A stretch of DNA of 64,000 nt from CAZFER01 sp964517495 (GTDB lineage Bacteria; Hinthialibacterota; Hinthialibacteria; Hinthialibacterales; Hinthialibacteraceae): assembly GCA_964517495.1 (NCBI GenBank), contig CAZFER010000021.1:1-64000 (forward strand), written 5' to 3'. Numbering within the stretch: the stretch's first letter is position 1; each line of letters starts with the position of its first letter. This document shows positions 19,301 to 28,590 of this stretch, piece by piece. A program made the translations under genes and the position numbers. The notes beneath the pieces are model-generated. The model had not been told where the DNA came from. It did not search any database and worked only from the letters and a program-made list of their open reading frames with translations.

Positions 19301-22300
19301 TGGCCGCCACCTGGGCCGGTGATCTCATAGGTGGTGTTTATTGAAGGCCACTTCCCTACCCCAAATAATGGATCATGATAACCGGTTAAAATAGGCGTTT
19401 GGTTGGACCATCCTGTTCCAGCGCTGTTTTGACTGAGATTGGTTAACATACGGTTGCCATAAATATCCTGCCAGTTGAAATTCACTTGCAACAAGCGTCC
19501 TAACGCTTTGTATGGACTTGTTGAAGTCGCATCCTCTAACAATCCAGCAGTCACAGAACCATTTGAAGGCAAGAAATTATATGTTGGCACATCCCGCGTA
19601 TAGGTCCAATTATCTTGATCCTGAACTTTCGCAATACGCAGTTTGCCTTCTCCCTCACTCGTTGTGTTTTCTGGTCCAGCCGGCAAGCCTTGGTTGCTGC
19701 TAATGAAATCCTGATTGGCAACCACTTGATATCCCAGCATCGAATACGCATGCAGTAAATAATTCTCAGCATCAAAATCCTGCTCTTCATCAGCTGCTTT
19801 TCTTACCACTTGGTATCCTACCACACCAGCCGGTTCGGTCGCATTTTTGGAAACTGGTCCACTGTTTATAGTTATTGATTGTGTAGCCGCAAACAGTGGC
19901 ACAGCACGATTGTCCGCACCGAGTGCTTCTATGGAGGTACCATAATAAGTTGCAATATCCTGGAGGGTAGTCCCACCGGTAGTTGAACTGGCCTGGATTT
20001 CAATTTTTGGCAGACGAATGGCATACAAGTCAGGAAGGTTTTTCCATGTTTCGTCAGAAATCCGGGGGTTAGCGTTCTTGAGTGCATCAGGCTGGGTATT
20101 GAAATACGATGCGAGTGAATCCACGGTTCGCCCCGGTCTGCCACCACCAATGGGTATTTGGTATACACCACTTGTCACGGTTATTGGTGCTTTGTCTGCC
20201 AATTGCAATGTGGAAGCGGCGACGGCCACATCACCGGGGGTTCGGTAATACTGGAATCCCACTTGTTCGGGTGTTTCGCTGCCAGAGAGCGTAAAAGTAT
20301 ATTTCTTTTCAACTGATTCTGCCACCACAGCCATATCTTTGCCCGATAGCCCTTCACCCACTGCCGCGCAATTGACATAACTGGGAATAGGCTGGCCTGC
20401 TTGAGCATCACCATTAAAGGGATAAAGCGTCAATAAGGCGATATGCGCTTCATGATTGTCATTGAAGATAGCATCGGGCAATCCTGTGCCACTTTGACTA
20501 TTATAATAATATAAATAAAATCCACCCGATCGAGTGATACTGGCTTCCCACAAAAAGCGCAAGAATTCAGTCTTTGTGTTATAGAGCGTGGATTCATCCT
20601 TTGTGGTTGCGAGTGGTTCTAATGATGCCTGTGTAGGTGGCCTTGTCACGGTTGACATGTTCACCCGTGCAATTCCCATGTATACACTATCCACTGGATC
20701 GGATAAAACCCCGTCATCAACCGATGATTGGGCATCCGTGGGATACATCAATGTAAGCGAAGTAATCTGATCGTCATCTGATTGAATAGCGTTAAGCAAT
20801 CGTTCCAGGATAACAATATCCTCTGTGCTCGCCCCTACAATTTCATATGTATCCACCGATGATGGTGAGGAGGGATTTTCAGTAATCTTTTTAATTGTGA
20901 AATTAATAAACGATCCAAAGCCCTGCCGGTCAATAACGTTTTCCTTGGTTCCCCCGGTGGATTCGTCATAACGAACCGTTTTCAGGGTGAATTGTGGAGC
21001 AATCGTTCGATTAATATAATTGTCACCATTTGTTCCATTTTTCAGCCGCATCTGCTGAGCTTGCAAATTGGTTAAATTCAACGGGAACGAAAGTATGTTT
21101 AATGGGATTCCCGAAGGAGGTGCTTTTTGATCAGAGGGGAAAGCAGGGGGGCCTGAACTTGTCCATGCAATTTTGCTTCTAATGGCATATCGAGTGGGAA
21201 TAATTTTAAATGGTTCATTCTGGCCAATTTGCTTAATATCCGTGTTTAACACATTCTTTTGGATATAATTTTGTATACTGGTGATATGATCAACCAAGGT
21301 TTGATTATCAACGTTATAGGAAAGTGATTCTTTGCCACCATCAAACTTTAACCATGTGCTTTGAGAATCCGTCCAGGATAATTTCAAATAGTATCCTGAA
21401 TCTTTTGCAAGATTAGCAGGTAAAGCCACTTCCTGGCCGGTTAAGGCATATAAACCAAGATCACTTATTCCTTTCTGGTAGTTAAACCCGGATTTTTCGT
21501 CTCCCTCTATAAACAAACCAGCCGCTTTGGGGTTCACATCCGCAACAGGCAATCGCAATCCATGCAGCAGGAACCGTGACGCCATACCCGCCAGATTTTG
21601 TAAGCCAAGCACACGGCGAGCTTCATCAATCAAAGACCCTACTTGGAATTGAGGCAAATGAGGCACATGTAAATAATCATTGTTTTCACCTTGATTTGAG
21701 AAAAAGCCTTTGGTCTGCGTGATATTGGGATTATTATCACCTGCGGCAAAGTCCGCCACATCCAAGCCAAACCGCCCAGCTAGAATCTGCAAATTTTCAC
21801 TCCCATCAGTGGGTGGCGTATAATCAAAGTCAGGAGCGACCAGTTTTTGCAGAGGGACAAGAAGTTTTTGCTGGGAAAGAATATCAGAATTTGCGGGATC
21901 AACTAATTTATCGACAGAAACATTAAAATGATCTGCGACGGATTTCAATGTATCTCCATCATTTATTGTGTAAGATGAACCATTGCTTTTTGGATAGGTT
22001 ACTGTTTCACCGGTTTGAAGAATGCCCTTGGTTTCCGAATTGTTAAGCGCCAATGCTTGTCCGTCAAAGTAGGGCTGACTATCGGGTGCTCCAAAAGCAC
22101 CTTTCGCCAGGTCATCAAAACTATTATCACTCCGTGTATTCAGTTTTGCATTTGCAACATGAACCACCGCTCCCAAGGGATGAGTTGCATTTGCAACAAA
22201 TAGATCGGAGGGGAGAACAGTGACTTGAGTCACACCGGATTGAGATGTTTGTCCTTCAGGTGGATTTGCCGCCTGATTAATCGTTTTCAGAATATCCTGT

Positions 22301-25300
22301 ACGGTTTGATTGCCTTGGTCGTCTTTAATAGACCAATGAAAATCACGCAATCCGTTTAGCATTAACTGGATTATTTGCTGCATCAGCAGGACAAAATAAT
22401 TGTCAAATACAAATTCCGTTACCGATGGTCCGCCATCCGTTTTAGCGCTCAGTAAAGATTTGCCATTGTTGTTTGATCCATTCTGCTGAACATCTACACG
22501 TAATTTCTTGAATAGATCTCTAATTTGTTGGAGAAAATCGGTATTGGTGCTATTAAATCCACCAAAAGTATAACTAACTCCAGCCTGGCCGTTAATAGTG
22601 GGGGTATCAAGTTGAAGTGCTGATGGGACAGGAATGATTACAGCATTCGCATTACCCGAACTTGTCGTATCAGGAACAGACAACGTCAATTCTACCTGGT
22701 TATTAAGAAATGAATTGATCTTATCCGCTGGTATGGGATCATTCGCAGTGGATTGAGCCAGATAATCTTTAAGGTCTTTCAAACCTGTCTCTGTCACTAC
22801 AACATTTTCAATTGTATCACGCGTATAACTCTGATCCTGAATAGCAGCACATGCCCATTTGGCAATCAATTCGCAAAGCGTTTCAAAATCGGAGTTCGTA
22901 TTATTATCCGACGCCAGCATCTTTGCATCTGTTAAATTATCTTTCGTTTCTGGACCATAAATGGAAAGCAATGCCACATAACAAACCTGTTGTTGAGTTT
23001 CTTCTTTAGCTCCATCTCCCGTAGCGGCCAATGCAGGCGTGAATAATCCCTTAAGAGGAAGTGTTACAATATTATTGCTCGAATCCATGACCGGTTTCAA
23101 ATTATCCCACTGTGGGGTAATACTCGCATCGCTCCTCAGCATACTCATTCTGCCATTACGTGATCGATAGGAATAAAGCCTTGCAACCGCTGGACCACCC
23201 AACAAGCCATCCGCTGCTCTTTCACCAACCATTGCAAGAGAATCTGCCTGTTCCACATGCCAGGGCGCATCCGTATTTGAAACTTCAAGCGTGAAGGTAT
23301 GTTTAATATGAGCGGAAAAATGGAATGAAATATGAATGGAAAACAAGCCTAAGTTAATACTAACCTTTAATGAAACACTCACTTCCGCCGACGCTGTCAG
23401 CAAAATCGGGGCATACGTTTGATAGGTAATCTGTGCATATATTTTTATGTCAACATTAAGCTCAGCACTAATAATGCCAAAATCAACCTTGCCGAAAAGC
23501 CGCCCAATGATACCAAAGGTCCCCACCAATTGGAAATAATACTGGCCATCGAGCTGGTCATTCCCTGTGGTTCCATAATCCGAGCCATCATAGGGATGCC
23601 ATTTGGCAATGACGCCTTGTACAATTCCAAATGCCGTCAAACTGAATCCCGCATAAAGAATCCCGGCATTAAAGGTGTATCCTAAACCCAGTTGGGCACC
23701 AACACCAAATGCAATGATTGGATTAAAGCTACCATTTGTCGCGTTAGGAACAGACGTGCCAGCCGGCAACTGATTTCGTGTGACATTGGAGAGCTTCGCA
23801 AAATAAAGCCCTATCGATCCCATAACCGGAATACCATATACAATGACCTGCAAGGTAAACGAAACAGAAAAATCTTCATTCCAGGGAAAGCCTAAATCAA
23901 CTTCAAAATCCCCATTGGTGTAAATCCCAATGCCAAATTCAGGCAATGTAATCGTACAAGCGCCTGCTGAAAATGTTCTCATTTGGAATGGCAATGCTAT
24001 TCGTGTACGATAAACTCCCACCGTTTTGCTGATCTGTTGATACATAATCTCAAATTGGAGTCCGTCGAAAATTTTGGCTGCTTTGCCAGCCAGCGCAATA
24101 CGCAAGGCATATAATTTGGGATCATTGAAAACGATGGATAAGGATAACAAATAATTTTGCTTACTTTTTTTGGCTTCCTCGTCACCTAACTTCAAGATAG
24201 AAAAATCAGCACCAACCAACCATCCCGCGCTTGAATCAAAATCCAGTTTAACCTTCGGGTCTTTATCAGAAACAAGTGGTAAAGGAAGTTGGTTGCCTTT
24301 TGGGGGACTCAGATTATCAATATCATCAATGAGTTGTTTAACCGTCTTGATCGTTTCCGTTCCGGAAAATGAAACCTGCTGCCCAATCATCAGCATTCGC
24401 AAATCGAAATACTTGTTACCCCCTCCTGGAGGGGCAGGTGTTTGAGAAGGATCAGCCGCATTCCAACTTAGTTTCTTATCACTTTGTTCCGCACCGGTTT
24501 GAGGATCAACTTTCGTTCCCTGTCCCTTCATCCAAATAAATTCACCCTCAAGGGTTATCTGAACTTTTTTGGGTTGATTGGTATTGGTTTCCGAAGAACC
24601 ATTTCCAGAATCAACAGAAGTATATTCCAAGCTGATCTTCTTGATTGTGGCTAGTCCCAAATTAATAGGCCCTATATCCAATCCAAAACTGACTTCTTTT
24701 GTTGCAAAGTTAAAATCAATCGAAAAGTTATTAAGTGGAATATGATCCAACAAATTCCAGGGAGCGGCTAAGCTGAAACGGCTTCCTGTCGCCCACGAAA
24801 CAAATGTTTCAACCAATCCCCCCACGGAATCTGAAGTGAATTTGAATTCACATGTATACTGCTTTTTATCATTTTGTTTGATAACCGCGTTCGCAACTTT
24901 GGTTTTATCCAGCAATAAATCAATTTCAATCTCATGATCTGTGCTTTTACCTGTCGGCTTTTTAAAACTGTAATGAACATCAAGTTCAATGTTTTCCCAT
25001 TCAACATTGGCGGTAATCGTCCCTGATAGGCCTTCTGAATCCCCATTGGAAGCAGCCAATTGTGAACCATTCACAGGAAGTTGCAAGACATGGCCTCTTC
25101 GCATTTGAGTACGCTTTAGAGCAGCCCGGCCACGATGGGAAAGGGGGCCGACAGGAATTGCAGGACGGGGTGGGCTCCACGGTTCAACCGGTGTGGCAGG
25201 TAAAACAGTGGATGCGGAAAGGGTGGTTTTAGGTGATCCGTTTTTCTTCTTTCGATATTCCAGTTGAAATGAACCGGATATATCCAAACCAAGGAAATCA

Positions 25301-28300
25301 ATATGCCAGGGATTGGCCGTCTGTCCGGAAAATTTATAGGCGCCAAGCTGAGGTTGAATCTCTGCTTTTAGTTTATTAAACGTGAGATCACTACTAGGTG
25401 GTTCAAAAGCATCACCTAGCACACGTGAGACAAGTTCGAATAATTTTATTTCACCACTGGTCTGTTCGGCTTTAAATGTCCAGCCAATATCCGATCCCCC
25501 ATAATCGGCAATTAAACTTAATCCCAAAGGATTATCACTTTTGGGGAATAAAATGAAATTCCCGGTTAAATTTCCTGTTGTTGTCGAACGGCTGGCTTCT
25601 TTTCCATTTCCATTTTTTCCGTTTCCACTTGATTCCCGGTTAACGGACAGGCCGATATCTTCAATTTTTATAGGTGAGATACCAGCCACTTCAATTGCCA
25701 TATAAATACCTAAATCAATGGATATTGAAGTTGATTTTTTAGCGTGATTATATGAAAAACTAAATTTTGTAATGGATGGAGTTTGACTACTCGTGGGGAT
25801 ATCGATGTCAGGGATGAAAAGCTTTATAAATTCAGTTAATTGTATTTTACCTTTCTTCAATTCCGCATTGAAAGTAAATTCAGGGGTACGTGCTCCAACT
25901 TGAACGTAACCACTGTTATCCTGATTCGCCGGGCCAATCCAAAAATCTCCATCAATAGCGGTTTTAACTGTGCGATTTTTTGTGTCCCCGGGACTTTGTA
26001 TACTCACGTTGACGCTAAAATCATCCAAGCTCACATCACCGAATAAGGGAAGCGGATCAGAACTATTGGTTTTGAGCAAAAATGTTATAAATTCGACTTT
26101 TTTCTCTGTTTGATTCAATCCGATTTCAACTTTTGCCAATCCAAGATCTGTTAATACATTCAGTGGTGGTGGCATTGAATTAACAAGGTTGATCCCGCCT
26201 GCCATACTGAAGAATTTTCCGATGCTTGGATAGTTCGTATCCCCCGCAGGAGATTTCCCATTACCATTATCTCCAAAAACACCCTCAATTAAAACATTCC
26301 CTTGCGCGCTGGGCAGCTGCAAAATAACGTTGATATCTTCGGTAACGGTTGCCTCCAGTTGCCCGCGTGGAATAGAAAAATCTTCACCAACCCATAACGT
26401 TAAGTCCGCTTCCTGCAAGGGAATCCAATCCATCCCATCAAAGAAGAGCTGCTTTCCAAATGAAAATGTCACAGCGGTAAGCAATTTCCCTTTTTCAGAT
26501 GTAAATTTCAGAGTAAGCGGAATCTCATCTCCAAATGCATCCAGATTTCCACTCGCTGTGATTGATGTGATCGAATCACCAGACTCAGGTGTCCTTTTCA
26601 GGGTCGCATCTGTTAATTTGAATGCTTTACCAGTGGCTTTATTAACCAGTTCTGATAAAAAGTTATAAATCGTTCCTTGTGTAATGGCGCCGGGGATAAG
26701 ACTAAGGATCCCGTCTTTCAAGTTCGCTTGAATTTTGTCATATAAATCCGGCAAAGGATCACTATCTTCTGCAGCGAACAACTCGACTGTATCCGTTACC
26801 GGATTCGCTTGAACTTGTTGATAGAGATAGGCCAAGGCCAAGCTGAGTTTATCATTGGCAGGATCAGTATAGAAATCTGCAACATCCTGGAAATATCGAT
26901 CATATCCCTCACGGGGTGTGCGTTGACGATTAAACTTGATAGGAGTTGCAAACAATTCTGGGGGATAATTTTGATACTCACCATTATCAGGCCATTCATT
27001 GAACAAAACCGCCATTTGATTGGCGGCTGTTTGTAACGATGTTGTAATTTCCGATGCTGGTTGGCTCGCAAGGATTGTGCTGGGATACAGAATGTTAGAA
27101 TTCCCTCTTCGAGCGATGTGATAATACATCCGGGGTATGTTGACAGCCACATTGGCCGTATTATTCCCTTCAAAAACCGAGGGAAGCGTGCTATGTCTCA
27201 ATAAACTATTAAAGAGGGCGGGAGGGATAGGCCCCAATTGAATCCATAAAACCCGTTGATTGATATCCGTTATGTTCCATTTGCTTGTATCATGCGTATT
27301 TAAAAAATCATTAATTAACGTTTGAACCTGATTCGGTTGTAAATCAGTACTAAAATAATAACGATCGGCTGCGCTAATACGCTGAAGATAGTTTCTGCGA
27401 TAATCATAAAGCCTCTGAAATTTTCTTGTCAATTCGGAGGGTTGAGATGGTTGGCTGCTTGAACTCGAACTTGAATCCTCCTCAACTCCAACACCTCGAT
27501 TCCTCTCATCATTCGTATTTCCACCTTCTAACAAGTGAATGACTGGATCAAATGGATTGTTGTTTGGATAAGTATACGGTGCATTGGGATCAATCTGAAA
27601 ATTATCAAAATTGACAATAATGGCAGGCAAGTTACCTGTTACTCTAAATGCTGCCCCAACTTGAGAAGCCATCACTCCCGTAGTCAATGTAAACGCCTGA
27701 GCAAACGGATCCGTACTTATGGCGTTTGGTCTTGGATCTCCATTCGGGGCGGTGGTGGTATGAATCCCATATGTAAACAACAGGTTGTAGTGACGATTAT
27801 TTTGATGAGTTTGATTCTGAACAAGCGTTTCCAGAATCTGAGCTTTGTCTTTCTGATTTTGCGTCCAATGTTGTCCCTGTGTGAAATGATTCCAATCAAT
27901 ATTCTGACTAAGTGGAATATATAATCCGCGATAGGCAAACGTTGATTTTCCAAGATCCTTTACATCAGTAAGGTCTATGGTGACTGTATCGGATGTTGTT
28001 GAGGTTTTATATTGAACTTGGTCCGGACTGGTATATTGAAAAGGCTGTAATCGCAAAAAATAATGTACATGAATGCGGCTGGGGTAATCACTCGTTGAGT
28101 CAGTTGCCCCGCTGAAACCAAAATTTACCCATGGATAACTTGAATCAATAGCACTCACCGGTATTAAATTAACATCAACAGTATTTCCATGAGGACCATA
28201 CGTCCCGGAATTCTGATCGGTATTCCATTCTAACAATTTACGTAAATTAGTTACCGTGGTTTCTGCATCATTGTCATATACAATTTCCACCAGTCGGCTT

Positions 28301-28545
28301 CCACCGGTATAATCAAATCCTGGTACGGTATCATTCGATGGGGCAATTAACCGGTCCAATATCCGTATCGCTGCCGCTTGCTGACCCATACCACCTCCAC
28401 GGTCAGCATAAAGGCGGATATGTTGGTTCGCATCACCACGCAACACCCCTCGAAGATCAGTTAAAAGCTGAGTCACTTTTTCAGTTTTAAAGGATGCCAC
28501 CGCACTCGATGCACTTTGAAATGCTTTTAATAACTGTGTAAACAT
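16324..28545 (-). CDS. giant LysM-containing multi-module protein (4073 aa)
   Basis: Last gene of a three-gene operon, start ATG behind AGGGAAGACGAAT. There is no signal peptide or Tat motif. Residues ~1-350 look alpha/beta, with RLYADRGGGMGQQAAAIRIL and later NLPAIIVNFDNFQIDPN, recalling a nucleotide-sugar-binding fold (speculative). A Ser run near residue 360 looks like a linker. From ~600 to ~1500 come repeated beta-rich modules (for example SFSYNHAKKSTSISIDLGI near 935 and IDFNFATKEVSFGLDIGPI near 1280). Residues ~1570-1750 are strongly amphipathic/hydrophobic (GVGAQLGLGYTFNAGILYAG). LysM-like segments occur near 2180-2290 (INDGDTLKSVADHFNVSVDK) and 2800-2905 (GRTVDSLASYFN; TTLQDIATYYGTS). 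The C-terminal third is beta-rich. I do not recognise a described family for the whole protein. Confidence 0.9.
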   Translation of the reverse strand: MFTQLLKAFQSASSAVASFKTEKVTQLLTDLRGVLRGDANQHIRLYADRGGGMGQQAAAIRILDRLIAPSNDTVPGFDYTGGSRLVEIVYDNDAETTVTNLRKLLEWNTDQNSGTYGPHGNTVDVNLIPVSAIDSSYPWVNFGFSGATDSTSDYPSRIHVHYFLRLQPFQYTSPDQVQYKTSTTSDTVTIDLTDVKDLGKSTFAYRGLYIPLSQNIDWNHFTQGQHWTQNQKDKAQILETLVQNQTHQNNRHYNLLFTYGIHTTTAPNGDPRPNAISTDPFAQAFTLTTGVMASQVGAAFRVTGNLPAIIVNFDNFQIDPNAPYTYPNNNPFDPVIHLLEGGNTNDERNRGVGVEEDSSSSSSSQPSQPSELTRKFQRLYDYRRNYLQRISAADRYYFSTDLQPNQVQTLINDFLNTHDTSKWNITDINQRVLWIQLGPIPPALFNSLLRHSTLPSVFEGNNTANVAVNIPRMYYHIARRGNSNILYPSTILASQPASEITTSLQTAANQMAVLFNEWPDNGEYQNYPPELFATPIKFNRQRTPREGYDRYFQDVADFYTDPANDKLSLALAYLYQQVQANPVTDTVELFAAEDSDPLPDLYDKIQANLKDGILSLIPGAITQGTIYNFLSELVNKATGKAFKLTDATLKRTPESGDSITSITASGNLDAFGDEIPLTLKFTSEKGKLLTAVTFSFGKQLFFDGMDWIPLQEADLTLWVGEDFSIPRGQLEATVTEDINVILQLPSAQGNVLIEGVFGDNGNGKSPAGDTNYPSIGKFFSMAGGINLVNSMPPPLNVLTDLGLAKVEIGLNQTEKKVEFITFLLKTNSSDPLPLFGDVSLDDFSVNVSIQSPGDTKNRTVKTAIDGDFWIGPANQDNSGYVQVGARTPEFTFNAELKKGKIQLTEFIKLFIPDIDIPTSSQTPSITKFSFSYNHAKKSTSISIDLGIYMAIEVAGISPIKIEDIGLSVNRESSGNGKNGNGKEASRSTTTGNLTGNFILFPKSDNPLGLSLIADYGGSDIGWTFKAEQTSGEIKLFELVSRVLGDAFEPPSSDLTFNKLKAEIQPQLGAYKFSGQTANPWHIDFLGLDISGSFQLEYRKKKNGSPKTTLSASTVLPATPVEPWSPPRPAIPVGPLSHRGRAALKRTQMRRGHVLQLPVNGSQLAASNGDSEGLSGTITANVEWENIELDVHYSFKKPTGKSTDHEIEIDLLLDKTKVANAVIKQNDKKQYTCEFKFTSDSVGGLVETFVSWATGSRFSLAAPWNLLDHIPLNNFSIDFNFATKEVSFGLDIGPINLGLATIKKISLEYTSVDSGNGSSETNTNQPKKVQITLEGEFIWMKGQGTKVDPQTGAEQSDKKLSWNAADPSQTPAPPGGGNKYFDLRMLMIGQQVSFSGTETIKTVKQLIDDIDNLSPPKGNQLPLPLVSDKDPKVKLDFDSSAGWLVGADFSILKLGDEEAKKSKQNYLLSLSIVFNDPKLYALRIALAGKAAKIFDGLQFEIMYQQISKTVGVYRTRIALPFQMRTFSAGACTITLPEFGIGIYTNGDFEVDLGFPWNEDFSVSFTLQVIVYGIPVMGSIGLYFAKLSNVTRNQLPAGTSVPNATNGSFNPIIAFGVGAQLGLGYTFNAGILYAGFSLTAFGIVQGVIAKWHPYDGSDYGTTGNDQLDGQYYFQLVGTFGIIGRLFGKVDFGIISAELNVDIKIYAQITYQTYAPILLTASAEVSVSLKVSINLGLFSIHISFHFSAHIKHTFTLEVSNTDAPWHVEQADSLAMVGERAADGLLGGPAVARLYSYRSRNGRMSMLRSDASITPQWDNLKPVMDSSNNIVTLPLKGLFTPALAATGDGAKEETQQQVCYVALLSIYGPETKDNLTDAKMLASDNNTNSDFETLCELIAKWACAAIQDQSYTRDTIENVVVTETGLKDLKDYLAQSTANDPIPADKINSFLNNQVELTLSVPDTTSSGNANAVIIPVPSALQLDTPTINGQAGVSYTFGGFNSTNTDFLQQIRDLFKKLRVDVQQNGSNNNGKSLLSAKTDGGPSVTEFVFDNYFVLLMQQIIQLMLNGLRDFHWSIKDDQGNQTVQDILKTINQAANPPEGQTSQSGVTQVTVLPSDLFVANATHPLGAVVHVANAKLNTRSDNSFDDLAKGAFGAPDSQPYFDGQALALNNSETKGILQTGETVTYPKSNGSSYTINDGDTLKSVADHFNVSVDKLVDPANSDILSQQKLLVPLQKLVAPDFDYTPPTDGSENLQILAGRFGLDVADFAAGDNNPNITQTKGFFSNQGENNDYLHVPHLPQFQVGSLIDEARRVLGLQNLAGMASRFLLHGLRLPVADVNPKAAGLFIEGDEKSGFNYQKGISDLGLYALTGQEVALPANLAKDSGYYLKLSWTDSQSTWLKFDGGKESLSYNVDNQTLVDHITSIQNYIQKNVLNTDIKQIGQNEPFKIIPTRYAIRSKIAWTSSGPPAFPSDQKAPPSGIPLNILSFPLNLTNLQAQQMRLKNGTNGDNYINRTIAPQFTLKTVRYDESTGGTKENVIDRQGFGSFINFTIKKITENPSSPSSVDTYEIVGASTEDIVILERLLNAIQSDDDQITSLTLMYPTDAQSSVDDGVLSDPVDSVYMGIARVNMSTVTRPPTQASLEPLATTKDESTLYNTKTEFLRFLWEASITRSGGFYLYYYNSQSGTGLPDAIFNDNHEAHIALLTLYPFNGDAQAGQPIPSYVNCAAVGEGLSGKDMAVVAESVEKKYTFTLSGSETPEQVGFQYYRTPGDVAVAASTLQLADKAPITVTSGVYQIPIGGGRPGRTVDSLASYFNTQPDALKNANPRISDETWKNLPDLYAIRLPKIEIQASSTTGGTTLQDIATYYGTSIEALGADNRAVPLFAATQSITINSGPVSKNATEPAGVVGYQVVRKAADEEQDFDAENYLLHAYSMLGYQVVANQDFISSNQGLPAGPENTTSEGEGKLRIAKVQDQDNWTYTRDVPTYNFLPSNGSVTAGLLEDATSTSPYKALGRLLQVNFNWQDIYGNRMLTNLSQNSAGTGWSNQTPILTGYHDPLFGVGKWPSINTTYEITGPGGGQDATLSLFFSFSTSRYLQEDNNKNLKPNPLNARNDISRFNQVLQQLNDPAGITIGVDTSLLTSQPPLTIDPVKDLTEWILQIIQFLQKVADGNTPTPDPSLLQHPWTLTLSHSALTTSQINEITVSISIQRNAEYVQGPFKSTPGIASAITQVAPYLAKKDNGTAADDTQPLTLKEFAQAFETALSDQQTQVKLATGVDRFKLTGQNNGDALWAVRLSKNQDVNAGMWINIENPTSPVIYSARPISKTLISRKDVNIWTYKTGESLDLTGSDFSKSVFTNIDVDRWMQTFLEAVDRYLSPSYTSPTLILQNIMGQTGDETYLNKITELKKSIAGNLSSLLTPVLKGQSANDTQKSSAQETYKQALLERLSNAYAPSAVLQFPAQVGAQISEPEMNDQEPLTPQLYGPIEKNSSTQSTQDKGKQTESITLSSPKIPLTTTSKDKPAQLTTLLTAHISDNTPTSAGSDSGTVTVQGSYQGSNIEHQIGLLKDIQDYHASSWLEFVIPLNDNSSSSQTDTTTNPSYFNGQIGPVTVPLVLRAYPSTPNMQSQAQDIQNQGNVSLTDNGHSLYEIRRWKYKYTYSQDYHYPQDFVTGSTTFNHRVALGLMDALETQPDLFDTLAEFTTQYPAIEKDLNSYLQNINGISSQSDDTKNAWAALESLYTLINYVADSLNNSSWIRPDRNMLTAMDPQSAQPFAYTIIEIGGPIEGLHEDALIVSIVGNLPAGISTPTVEIDGYTSETYQLDETLKEKFQNILKSLDLPLTTTINAYSFFNTDTNPKNWLTLNAGRAIPARSLIIPIDDVLVRQNAQSSLKTVRNKEINGIEIADPFVYETAEVSFTNPLTPGVFRRGLDIAQVGGDKPATRTIEDHLANLFDNLFAQDAPAVNTLQMTTTYSYSINEISNVVSLPILFLAPLKTDRSADAKDDGDTKPLSDTIKTIASGIDQWFKDNKVPSNGGVFWFDLTILTNLTEKPSPLLTIDNMNLDIKYVDFS

Positions 28546-28590
28546 ATTCGTCTTCCCTGAATTGATTCAAATATACATTCGCATGAGCGA

